Shown: positions 14,650-23,172 of the stretch, one piece after another
How the letters are laid out: the number at the start of each line of letters is the position of its first letter
How positions within the stretch are numbered: position 1 is the stretch's first letter
Source: an uncultured Lachnospiraceae bacterium
GTDB taxonomy: Bacteria; Bacillota; Clostridia; Lachnospirales; Lachnospiraceae
DNA length: 64,000 nt
NCBI GenBank assembly: GCA_900539715.1
Contig: UQDA01000002.1
Location: forward strand, 124,001-188,000
Reading direction: 5' to 3'
Translations under genes and position numbers: made by a program
Notes under the pieces: generated by a model
Told to the model about the DNA's origin: nothing
What the model saw: only the letters and a program-made list of their open reading frames with translations
Database searches by the model: none

Positions 14650-17547
14650 TCAGTCTCCGCCGCCCACGACTGCTTCCGGCGAAAGCGCGGTCTGACTGTT
14701 CAAAAGTGTACCGTTTTCATCCAGGTCAAAATAATACGTCATCACCTGCTTGGAAAGCTGGCAGGCATAGTCAGAGGAATAACCGTTCGCTATCCTGATC
14801 GCCATTGCAATCTCCGGCTGCTCATACGGCGCATAGCCTACAAACAGTCCATGGTTCGGACGGCTCTTATCCTCTTCTGCCGTACCTGTCTTACCCGCAA
14901 CATTTACGGCAAACTCTTTATAATAGGATTTATTTTCCACTACGCCTCTCATTCCTCTGTGAATAGCGTCCCAGTAGGACTGTGGCATATCTATCGTATT
15001 ACGGACATTTGCCTGATAATCCACCAAAAGGTTTCCGGATGTATCCGTTACCTTATCGAGAAGAGTAAGATCATAACAGGTTCCGTTGTTTGCGACTGCC
15101 GTCACATAACGAGCGAGTCCCGCAGTCGTAAAGTTATTCGTACCCTGTCCGATGGCAGACACGACAGAAAGCGCATCGGAAACCTTCGGGTCGGATTCCT
15201 CTATCTCAACGCCGGATTTCTCTGTCAGTCCGAACATATCCGCATATTTTGCAAGCTTTTCATTTCCAAGCTCCTGGTCGTATTTTTCTCCGGTCAGACC
15301 GAGTTGATATCCCACCTCGTAAAAGAATACGTTACAGGAATTGGTTATCGCTTCGGATACGTTCAGAGTACCATGCCCGCTCCTTTTCCAGCATCGCGGC
15401 TGATAATCCGAAAAACGCGTATAAATACCGGAACATTCTATTGTAGAAGAAAGATCCAGCACCTTTTCCATCAGCGCGGCCGAAGCGGATACCATCTTGT
15501 AGGTAGAACCCGGCGCCGTACGCATCTGGGTTGCATAATTCCACATCGGGCGGGAAAGATCCTCGCCACTGGAAATACGGGCATAATATCCGGAATCTAT
15601 GCCGTTTGCCAGCCGGTTGTTGTCATAGCTCGGATAGCTGACAAGAGCCCTCACATCCCCGGTATTGACGTCTGTGAGCACACAGGAAGCGCTGTATGGA
15701 TCGAGTGCCAACTGGGCGGGGGTTATCTCCAGATTCCGTATAAGATTTACCATAAAAGAAAAAGCAGAAACTACACCGGATTTTAAATCTGCAATTTCCT
15801 TCTCGCTGGGATTTATCACATCCTGTTCTACCAAAAGCATGCACATCTGAACTCCGGTGATACGGTTCTGTCCTATCATGTACTGCAGTATTTTTTTCTG
15901 AAATGCCTGACTATTGGAGAGCTCTTGAAGGATATACTCAACCAGCTGGTTGTAGACCTCGGCGGAATCGGAATATTTTCCTTCCAGAGGCAGCATCGTT
16001 ACATCGATCCAGTTTTGGGATATCGCATATTCCAGATATTCCCTGATACTGATGACCTCATTTGTCGTCCAGTCGATATAAGTCTGATCGGTCTTGTCCA
16101 CTCCGGTCAAAACATTATCATTTGGAAGCAGGTCATTGATGATATAGCTTTCATAAGTCCGGTACTCTTCCGGAAGATCTTTGTAGGCGGAAGATCCGCT
16201 TGTCAATTCTGTCTCCAGCCATGAAAGGACTTCGCTGCACCGTTTCAGATACGCCTGGTAAACGCTGTACTGCACTTCGCCCTCCACAGCGTCCGGCAGA
16301 CGCGAAAGGTCGATCACATTGTTGTTAAAAAGTGCGGCATATACATCGTCTATCGGAATCTTTAAGTTGGCGCTGGAAACGTCGGAGGAATTATAGTTCT
16401 TGACGTTTATTATTTTATCCACCAGGATGCCTGCCACAAACTTTTCAAGAATATTGTATACCGCTGCCTGAAGTTTACTGTCTATCGTAAGATACACATC
16501 GTTCCCTGCAGAAGCGTCCACATGGTCGAGTACCTCGACCTCGCGTCCCATCTTATCGACGAATACCGTTTCATAGCCTTTTGTCCCCTGAAGGTACTCC
16601 TCCATAACTTTCTCGATGCCGGCTTTTCCGACAATATCAGTCATTTCATATTCTTTGACATCAGGTGCCTGTTTGACACCTTCCATACCTTCCTGACTGT
16701 TCAGCGCCGTCAGCTCTTCTGTAGATATCTTTCCCGTATAACCGATTATCTGCGAATAGTAAGGGCCATCTTTATATTTACGGATGGTGTCATCCACAAT
16801 CTCTATCCCTTCAAGCTCGCTTTTGTTTTCTTCGACGGTGGCGACAGTTTCCTCTGAAACATTTGTCGCAATCGTGACGGGGATATATTTCTGATATCCG
16901 GTCGTGCTCATCGTATAGCGGATGGCGATGATATCAAGAAGTTCTTTTTTTGTATAGCCTTCTCCTACAACAAAAGATTCCTTATCATCCGGATCCGTGC
17001 GCCTTCCCACCTCATATCGGGCGGTTCCGCCAAGATATTCGATGATATCGTCTGCCGTAGCGTTTTTCTGGCGTTCTTCCAGATCAGATATCTTCGGCTC
17101 ACCGTATACATCCGCGATAAAGCGCAGTCTTCTCGTTCCGGAGACACTGTAGGCAAACTCGCCGTTTTCATCTATGTAGATATTGAAATCACAGCTTATC
17201 GTATCTCCATTTTCCCAAAGGATGCCCAGCACCTCTTTTAAAATGCCGTTTATCTTGGCATTTTTGCCCTTGGATTCATAGACGTCTTCTATCGTCACAG
17301 AGCTGGAAAGTTCGTTATATGCGATAGGGATGCCATTGACATCATAAATATTTCCTCTCGTACTGGCGATGGAGCGTTCCTTTTTTATCTTCATCTCGAA
17401 TTCCGCCTGCTTGTCCGCGCCCTCGACTATCTGCAATTGGAAGATGCGGTTGAACAGCACGCAGGTCATGACGAAAAATACGGCGTATAAAAATACCGTC
17501 CGGGAACTTATGAAATTAAAAAATATATTTTTTATCTTTTTTAACAA
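14650..17547 (-). CDS. Penicillin-binding protein 2 (class B), with large insertion
   Basis: A 965-residue class B PBP. It has one N-terminal membrane helix (about 18-38), a dimerisation domain with TRGNIYDVNG (64-73), and a transpeptidase domain with STYK (S681, K684), SCN (737-739) and KTG (886-888). The strand containing YLTIDSKLQ (352-360) is normally followed closely by the segment seen here as SCVLTDVNTGDVRALVSYPSYD (about 621-642); about 240 residues are inserted between them. Start is TTG at 17547, right after the mreD stop, with GAGGGAG about 10 bases upstream. It is the likely RodA partner in elongation. Confidence 0.93.
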   Translation of the reverse strand: MLKKIKNIFFNFISSRTVFLYAVFFVMTCVLFNRIFQLQIVEGADKQAEFEMKIKKERSIASTRGNIYDVNGIPIAYNELSSSVTIEDVYESKGKNAKINGILKEVLGILWENGDTISCDFNIYIDENGEFAYSVSGTRRLRFIADVYGEPKISDLEERQKNATADDIIEYLGGTARYEVGRRTDPDDKESFVVGEGYTKKELLDIIAIRYTMSTTGYQKYIPVTIATNVSEETVATVEENKSELEGIEIVDDTIRKYKDGPYYSQIIGYTGKISTEELTALNSQEGMEGVKQAPDVKEYEMTDIVGKAGIEKVMEEYLQGTKGYETVFVDKMGREVEVLDHVDASAGNDVYLTIDSKLQAAVYNILEKFVAGILVDKIINVKNYNSSDVSSANLKIPIDDVYAALFNNNVIDLSRLPDAVEGEVQYSVYQAYLKRCSEVLSWLETELTSGSSAYKDLPEEYRTYESYIINDLLPNDNVLTGVDKTDQTYIDWTTNEVISIREYLEYAISQNWIDVTMLPLEGKYSDSAEVYNQLVEYILQELSNSQAFQKKILQYMIGQNRITGVQMCMLLVEQDVINPSEKEIADLKSGVVSAFSFMVNLIRNLEITPAQLALDPYSASCVLTDVNTGDVRALVSYPSYDNNRLANGIDSGYYARISSGEDLSRPMWNYATQMRTAPGSTYKMVSASAALMEKVLDLSSTIECSGIYTRFSDYQPRCWKRSGHGTLNVSEAITNSCNVFFYEVGYQLGLTGEKYDQELGNEKLAKYADMFGLTEKSGVEIEESDPKVSDALSVVSAIGQGTNNFTTAGLARYVTAVANNGTCYDLTLLDKVTDTSGNLLVDYQANVRNTIDMPQSYWDAIHRGMRGVVENKSYYKEFAVNVAGKTGTAEEDKSRPNHGLFVGYAPYEQPEIAMAIRIANGYSSDYACQLSKQVMTYYFDLDENGTLLNSQTALSPEAVVGGGD

Positions 17548-18099
17548 TTATTCGGTACTCCCTCTATCCGCTAACAGCATCCGTTTATGAAGAAATAAGA
17601 GCAGCGGATAAAAAATGAATGCAACGACGATGGTGTAGACCGCTTCAGGTAATATCACATGTAATATATAGTAGCCGATATCAAGCCGTGCGCGCATAAA
17701 AAACATAATAATATAGCAGACGAGGCTGACACAGATATCTGCAGCGGCGATGACCCCCAGCGGGAGCAGAATGTCTTCCGGGAAAAAAAGCCTGTTCGCT
17801 TTTCCGCACAAATATCCGACATAGAGATACAAAAGTGCATAGAATCCGATAAGATCCCCTGCTCCGACCCCTGATGCAGCAGAAAGGCTCATGCCGTTGG
17901 CCGCGAAAAGATCTGCAAGAAGTCCACATGCAAATCCTGTCCACATGCCGCTCTTTTCCCCTTCCATCAGACCGACGGAGGCGGTAAGAATGATCAGCAG
18001 ATTCGGCTTGATGCCGCTGAATGCAAACCACGGACAGACCGACGTCTGAAGCAGAAAAAAGCTCCAGACCAAAAAGGCGGTGACCAGAATTTTTTTCAT
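17548..18099 (-). CDS. mreD: Rod shape-determining protein MreD
   Basis: A 183-residue protein with five or six membrane helices and the MreD-like segment GIKPNLLIILTASVGLMEG near residues 30-48. It belongs to the elongation complex with MreB, MreC, RodA and PBP2. Identification rests on moderate sequence similarity plus its position between mreC and the PBP2 gene. Start ATG at 18099 follows AAAGGAG. Confidence 0.92.
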   Translation of the reverse strand: MKKILVTAFLVWSFFLLQTSVCPWFAFSGIKPNLLIILTASVGLMEGEKSGMWTGFACGLLADLFAANGMSLSAASGVGAGDLIGFYALLYLYVGYLCGKANRLFFPEDILLPLGVIAAADICVSLVCYIIMFFMRARLDIGYYILHVILPEAVYTIVVAFIFYPLLLFLHKRMLLADRGSTE

Positions 18100-18113
18100 A
18101 AGAGCCTCTCCTT

Positions 18114-18986
18114 TCAGTCCCCGGTCTGCTGTTTTAATTCGGTGATGACCAAAACCTCATCCAAATGGGAAAAATCGACTGCCGGAGTCACCGTTCCTGT
18201 TTTTGTCAGGTTATTGGAGGAAGCACTGATGGAATCCACATAACCGATGAGTATCCCCGGCAGATATTTGTCACTGATATTGCTCGTCACAAGCTTATCT
18301 CCTGCTCCCACTCGATTGTCCGGATCAGAAAGCTGTGAAAAACGGATAGTCCCATCCGACTGTACAGACTGCAAATCACCGGATACTATCAGATTCTCCG
18401 AAGTAGCGAGCACCGTAGCGCTGACACTGCTTGTATCGGAAATGACAGAAATCACTTTCGCATAATTTCTGCCGACGGAAACGACCCTCCCGACAAGCCC
18501 GCTTCCTGCCATTACATTGCAGTCTACCTGAATGCCGTCTTCCGATCCCTTATCAATTGTAAAAGAATAAAACCAGTTGTCCGCTTCGCTGGAGATGACC
18601 CGGGCACCGACCTTTTCATAGTCGGAATAGGTCTGATCCAACTCGTAGAGGCTTCTCAGATTGTTCAGCTCATAACGGTCCTGCTGGAGCTGATTATTTT
18701 CTATTGTAAGCTGGTCTATCTGCTCTCTGAGCGCCTCGTTCTGCGCCAGCACATCCTTTAACTGCGCCAGCTCTTCGGAGCGGTCTGAAAAATAACCGCC
18801 CACCTCCGCGATGCCTTTCTGGAACGGGACGACGATATAGCCTGCGATTCCTTTTAAAGCGCCTTCAAATATCGTAGTATTAAAGGACAACACCAGAAGA
18901 AGCGCGCACACGCCGGTCAGTATCAGGAGCAGCGTCTGTCCCGAGATGCTGAAATTTTTATGTTTTTTCTTGACTACAGGACTCAT
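18114..18986 (-). CDS. mreC: Rod shape-determining protein MreC
   Basis: A 290-residue protein with one N-terminal membrane helix (about 14-34), a coiled coil (about 65-110, rich in LAQNEALREQIDQL-type heptads) and a C-terminal beta domain with GLVGRVVSVGRNYAKV. It organises PBP2 and the elongasome outside the membrane. It overlaps the mreB stop by four bases, indicating coupling. Confidence 0.94.
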   Translation of the reverse strand: MSPVVKKKHKNFSISGQTLLLILTGVCALLLVLSFNTTIFEGALKGIAGYIVVPFQKGIAEVGGYFSDRSEELAQLKDVLAQNEALREQIDQLTIENNQLQQDRYELNNLRSLYELDQTYSDYEKVGARVISSEADNWFYSFTIDKGSEDGIQVDCNVMAGSGLVGRVVSVGRNYAKVISVISDTSSVSATVLATSENLIVSGDLQSVQSDGTIRFSQLSDPDNRVGAGDKLVTSNISDKYLPGILIGYVDSISASSNNLTKTGTVTPAVDFSHLDEVLVITELKQQTGD

Positions 18987-19996
18987 TTACCCATCCCTTC
19001 AATGGCATATGCGACCGATTTATATTTTTCGTCTTTTAAGATGCGTGCCATGCCGAGCACAACGCTTTCCATCGGACGTTCCGCAAGATTGACTTTAAGC
19101 CCGGTCGCCTGCTGTACGCGTTCTGCAAAATGGCTGACCTGACTGGCTCCGCCCGTCAGATAAATGCCATGACGGAAAATGTCCGCCCCCAGTTCCGGAG
19201 GAGTACGTTCCAAAATCACTTTTATACTGTCGATTATTGTATTAAAGTGCTCTTCCAGACAGGAATTTATCAGGTCGGTAGGAATTTCTCTTTCTACCGG
19301 AAGACCTACTACGATGTCCCTGCCGTAAACAATAGCGCCTTTTCCTTCTTTTTCAAGGCTTCCCAGAGACTGCTTGATATTTTCGGCGGTCTTTTGACCG
19401 ATGAGCAGGTTAAATTCCTTGCGGACCGCCTGCCGGATAGCCTCGTCGAATTTTAAGCCGCCGGTCTTTATCAGACGGCTCAGAACGATGCCTCCGAGGG
19501 AAAGGATGGAAACTTCCGTCGTATCATAGCCGATGTTCACGACTAATACACCCTGAGAATTTTTTACATCGATATCCATACCGAGGCCGTCCGCAACAGC
19601 TTTCTCCACGACCATTATCTTACGCGCCTTTACGTTTGCTTCCTTAATAAGATCATAAAACGCGCGTTTTTCCACCTCTGTGATGTCGGTGGGAACTGCA
19701 ATATAAAAATCTGCCGGGCGGATATTGCCTTTGGAGATATCCGAAATAAAAAACCGGATGAGACGTTCCATGTTGTTGATGTCCGCAATAACGCCATTTG
19801 ACAGCGGATTGCTTATCTTGATGTTCGCCGGCGCTTTTTCGTACATTTCGTACGCCGAATTGCCATAAGCGAAGATATTCTTTTTGTTTTCGATGGCTAT
19901 CATGTTCTTCTCGACCATGACCGAGTCGTCTGCAAGACTGTAGATTTTGATATTGCTCGTACCCAGATCGATTCCATATGCGTAATTTGGCACCAT
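18983..19996 (-). CDS. mreB: MreB-like actin homolog with altered phosphate loop
   Basis: A 337-residue actin-fold protein. Phosphate-1 loop YGIDLGTSN is at 7-15, the catalytic-type glutamate fits E131 (VVEKAVADG), and the adenosine motif TGGAS is at 281-285. Phosphate-2, normally DIGGGTTE, reads NIGYDTTE (154-161), so the metal-coordinating aspartate and two glycines are changed. The protein is otherwise MreB-like over its length and is followed by mreC and mreD. It may bind or hydrolyse nucleotide differently. It follows radC by 14 bases with AAGGAG before the ATG. Confidence 0.88.
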   Translation of the reverse strand: MVPNYAYGIDLGTSNIKIYSLADDSVMVEKNMIAIENKKNIFAYGNSAYEMYEKAPANIKISNPLSNGVIADINNMERLIRFFISDISKGNIRPADFYIAVPTDITEVEKRAFYDLIKEANVKARKIMVVEKAVADGLGMDIDVKNSQGVLVVNIGYDTTEVSILSLGGIVLSRLIKTGGLKFDEAIRQAVRKEFNLLIGQKTAENIKQSLGSLEKEGKGAIVYGRDIVVGLPVEREIPTDLINSCLEEHFNTIIDSIKVILERTPPELGADIFRHGIYLTGGASQVSHFAERVQQATGLKVNLAERPMESVVLGMARILKDEKYKSVAYAIEGMGK

Positions 19997-20010
19997 ATCT
20001 TTCTCCTTCC

Positions 20011-20736
20011 TTATATGAGACCCGATTCCCGAAAGCTGAAATACTGCCCCGCCCCTACGATGATGTGATCCGTCAGGTTAAGCTGCATCATTTCTCCCAG
20101 CTCAAAAAGCCGTCCGGTAATCGCGGTATCTTCCCTGCTGGGCGACGGGTCGCCGCTGGGGTGATTGTGCAACAGAATAAAGCTGACTGCCTGTACGCGC
20201 AGCGCCTGCAAAAAAACTTCCCGCGGGGAAACGAGCGCCGAATCAACAGTTCCGACAGACAAAAGTTTTTCATGTACAAGCCTGCCCTTACCGTCCAAAA
20301 GCAACAGGACCGCACGTTCCACGTTCCCGCCGTCCGCATCGAACAGCGGGCGGGCATAAGCTGCCGCCGTTGCCGGGTCGGGGAATGCAGGAAGCTTCTT
20401 TCTCGTATAGAGCGATATCCTGCGCGCCAGCTCTGCTGTGCAGCAGATGCGTACTGCCTTGACCTGCCCGATGCCCCGGACCTTCATCAGCTCCGACGGT
20501 GAAAGGGACGGAAGCCCGGAAAGACCGCTGCGCGATCCCTTTGGAAGACGCAGCACTTCTTCCGCAAGCGCCAGCGCCGGACAATCCCTGTGTGCTTTCG
20601 AAGCGCTTTCTCCGACCTTTGGTCCGGTCCGCAAAAGCACTGCCAAAAGCTCGGCATCCGTTAAGGATTCTGCCCCTTTTTGAAGAAATTTTTCATAGGG
20701 AAGTCCCTGTTCTGCTGTTTTTTCTGAAGTTTTCAA
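20011..20736 (-). CDS. radC: RadC/YsxA-family JAB-domain protein
   Basis: A 241-residue protein with an N-terminal helix-hairpin-helix-like region (LMKVRGIGQVKA, about 80-92) and a C-terminal JAB/MPN metalloprotease-like motif HNHPSGDPSPSREDTAIT. Despite the name, a DNA-repair role for RadC is doubtful; the biochemical function is unknown. The start is TTG at 20736, with GGAGG about 9 bases upstream. It is the first gene of the mre-min cluster, as ysxA precedes mreB in Bacillus. Confidence 0.92.
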   Translation of the reverse strand: MKTSEKTAEQGLPYEKFLQKGAESLTDAELLAVLLRTGPKVGESASKAHRDCPALALAEEVLRLPKGSRSGLSGLPSLSPSELMKVRGIGQVKAVRICCTAELARRISLYTRKKLPAFPDPATAAAYARPLFDADGGNVERAVLLLLDGKGRLVHEKLLSVGTVDSALVSPREVFLQALRVQAVSFILLHNHPSGDPSPSREDTAITGRLFELGEMMQLNLTDHIIVGAGQYFSFRESGLI

Positions 20737-20875
20737 TAAAATATCCTCCGTTTCTCTCTCCTGAAACGGCGGACAAAAGCGTTCTCTTAGCTTCTGAAAC
20801 AGTTACATCTTATCATACTTGTCATTTACTGTATAGAAACAAAAGAGAAATTTTTTCGCATCGTTCGACTCTTTA
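20737..20875 (-). promoter_or_regulatory. radC-mre cluster upstream region
   Basis: This 139-base gap separates radC from the PLP-enzyme gene. Minus-strand TATGAT with a weak TTGTTT 19 bases upstream is the best promoter candidate, and it is not strong. A 7-bp hairpin (CCGTTTC at 20748-20754 with GAAACGG at 20763-20769) touches the radC ribosome binding site GGAGG. An AAAGAG...CTCTTT stem just after the PLP-enzyme stop is a poor terminator candidate. Confidence 0.4.
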
Positions 20876-22171
20876 TTACAAAAGCTGTGTCGGAATGCCG
20901 TTTATAACGCCTTTATCGACACACTGCTGGAGCGATTTCAAAATGCCGAATTTCGCATGCTGCCACGTCAGTCCTCCCTGAAAATAAACTGCATAGGGCG
21001 GCTTTAACGGGCCGTCTGCGGACAGCTCGATGGACGAACCTGAAACAAACGCTCCCGCCGCCATGATGACCTGGCTGTCATATCCGGGCATATCCCACGG
21101 TTCCGGCGTTACAAAGCTGTCTACCGGCGCAGCATACTGGATGCCTTCACAGAAGGAAATGAGCCCCTCCGGTGTGCCGAATTCCACCGCCTGGATGATA
21201 TCGAAACGGGGCTCGCTGCCGTTCGGCACAACGCCGAATCCGAGCTTTTCGTACAGATTTGCCGCAAAAATCGCGCCCTTTAACGCGCCCGCAGTTACGG
21301 TCGGTGCCAGAAACAGCCCCTGATAAAAGGACGGGAGTGCCGAAAGGGATGCGCCGACCTCTTTTCCAAGACCCGGAGAGGTCAGGCGATAGGCTGCATT
21401 TTCCACGCACTCTTTTTTGCCGGCAATATAGCCGCCGATAGGCGCAAGACCGCCGCCCGGATTTTTTATCAGGGAGCCGACGCACATATCTGCGCCCACA
21501 TCGGTAGGCTCTATCATCTGCGTAAACTCGCCGTAACAGTTATCTACCATACATATCACGTCCGGCTTGATGCCCTTGATAAATGCTATCAGCTCTCCTA
21601 TCTGCTCCACGCTCAGCGTCGGACGGGTCTGATAGCCCTTGGAGCGCTGGATAGTCGCAAGCTTTGTGTTTGGTCCGATGGCTGCGCGGATACCTTCCCA
21701 GTCAAAGCTTCCATCCTCTTTTAAATCTACCTGACGGTAACTGATGCCGTATTCTTTTAAAGAACCTTTGGATTCACGGATACCTATCACTTCTTCCAGA
21801 GTATCATAAGGCTTTCCTACCGGAGAAAGCAGCTCGTCCCCCGGGCGCAGATTGCTCATAAGGGCCAGTGCCAACGCATGGGTACCGCAGGTGATCTGCG
21901 GGCGGACAAGCGCGGATTCCGCATGGAACACGTGAGCATACACCTCTTCAAGTGTATCACGTCCGATGTCATTATAGCCATATCCGGTTGTGCCCAGCAG
22001 GCAGGCTTCGCTGACGTGGCATTCCTGCATCGCCTTTAAAACCTTGAGCTGGTTGTATTCCGCTGTCTTGTCAATTTCTTCAAAACGGGCACTCAGCTCC
22101 CTGAGCGTTTTTTCTCCGTATGCGTAAACCTCGTGGGAGATTCCCATAGAGGTATAAATATCCTGTATCAT
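20876..22171 (-). CDS. Methionine gamma-lyase-family PLP enzyme (aluminium-resistance/YnbB type)
   Basis: A 431-residue fold-type I PLP enzyme of the family annotated as methionine gamma-lyase-like or aluminium resistance protein. Segments such as GYGYNDIGRDTLEEVYA, VRPQITCGTHALALAL, and SLIKNPGGGLAPIGGY (the lysine likely binding PLP) are characteristic. The physiological substrate is not established. The start overlaps the miaA stop by four bases, so it is coupled to miaA; an ynbB homolog lies near miaA and hfq in Bacillus as well. Confidence 0.88.
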   Translation of the reverse strand: MIQDIYTSMGISHEVYAYGEKTLRELSARFEEIDKTAEYNQLKVLKAMQECHVSEACLLGTTGYGYNDIGRDTLEEVYAHVFHAESALVRPQITCGTHALALALMSNLRPGDELLSPVGKPYDTLEEVIGIRESKGSLKEYGISYRQVDLKEDGSFDWEGIRAAIGPNTKLATIQRSKGYQTRPTLSVEQIGELIAFIKGIKPDVICMVDNCYGEFTQMIEPTDVGADMCVGSLIKNPGGGLAPIGGYIAGKKECVENAAYRLTSPGLGKEVGASLSALPSFYQGLFLAPTVTAGALKGAIFAANLYEKLGFGVVPNGSEPRFDIIQAVEFGTPEGLISFCEGIQYAAPVDSFVTPEPWDMPGYDSQVIMAAGAFVSGSSIELSADGPLKPPYAVYFQGGLTWQHAKFGILKSLQQCVDKGVINGIPTQLL

Positions 22172-23139
22172 TTTTTTAATTCCTCCGCTCGTGTTATCAA
22201 AAACTGTAAGATACTATTTTCGTCCAAAAATACGGACCTGTCAACCCATGTCACGTTTTTTTCACGTTTAAACCATGTGAGCTGACGCTTTGCAAAGTGC
22301 CTTGTATCCCGCTTGATCAAATAGGCCGCACGCTCAAGGTCGTACTCTCCATCAAGATACGATAAAATTTCCTTGTAACCGAGCCCCTGCATGGATACCA
22401 TACCTTTTTTCAGCCCCTCGTCCCTTAAAGCGCGAACCTCATCAACAAGTCCCGATTCAAGCATTATATCCACCCGCCTGTCGATGCGCTCATAAAGCTT
22501 TTCCCGTTCGTCTGTCAGGACAAAATATTGAAACCGATATGCAGCTTCATTATTTCTCTGTTCTTCGTTATGGGCTGAAATTTTCCCGCCGGTCTGAGCA
22601 TTGTACTCCAACGCGCGTATCACCCGCTTGATATTATTTTCGTGTATCTGCTGTGCCGCCTCCGGGTCGGCAGCTTCAAGCAGACTATGCAGATAATGTG
22701 CTCCCTTTTCAACGGCAAGCCGTTCCAACTCTTTCCGGTATCCGCTGTCTTCTTTTGTCTGTGTAAAATCGATGTCATAAAGCACTGACTGGATATAAAA
22801 GCCCGTTCCGCCCACAAGGATGGGCAGCTTCCCTCTGCTCAGAATATCTGCAATAGCTTCCTTTGCGAGCTTCTGAAACAAAACAACGTTAAAATCCTCT
22901 TCCGGCTCAAGCACATCTATCAGGTGATGAGGGACACCTCCCATTTCCTCCTTTGTCACCTTTGCAGAACCGATATCCATACGGCGGTATACCTGCATCG
23001 AATCGGCAGAAATTATCTCTCCGTCCACCGCTTTTGCCAATTCTACAGACAGGGCTGTCTTGCCGACAGCGGTAGGGCCGGTGAGTATCACGAGAGGCGG
23101 CAGTGCTGCCGATATGATATTATCCGATACGTTTGTCAT
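22168..23139 (-). CDS. miaA: tRNA dimethylallyltransferase MiaA
   Basis: A 323-residue protein with the P-loop GPTAVGKTALS (21-31), DMQVYRRMDIGSAK-type signature (SADSMQVYRRMDIGSAK at about 44-60) and GTGFYIQSVLYDIDF. It adds dimethylallyl to A37 of tRNAs that read UNN codons; MiaB, encoded upstream at 28-29.5 kb, then methylthiolates the product. It lies 33 bases after mutL. Start ATG at 23139 follows AGGAGATTTTT. Confidence 0.96.
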   Translation of the reverse strand: MTNVSDNIISAALPPLVILTGPTAVGKTALSVELAKAVDGEIISADSMQVYRRMDIGSAKVTKEEMGGVPHHLIDVLEPEEDFNVVLFQKLAKEAIADILSRGKLPILVGGTGFYIQSVLYDIDFTQTKEDSGYRKELERLAVEKGAHYLHSLLEAADPEAAQQIHENNIKRVIRALEYNAQTGGKISAHNEEQRNNEAAYRFQYFVLTDEREKLYERIDRRVDIMLESGLVDEVRALRDEGLKKGMVSMQGLGYKEILSYLDGEYDLERAAYLIKRDTRHFAKRQLTWFKREKNVTWVDRSVFLDENSILQFLITRAEELKK

Positions 23140-23172
23140 AAAAATCTCCTATATGCTATATCTGTATCCGTT

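Noticed and set aside
14635..15786. Long plus-strand open frame (383 codons) antisense to the PBP2 gene
   Set aside because: It mirrors a well-supported gene with all three PBP motifs; the antisense translation has no recognisable domain and no ribosome binding site.
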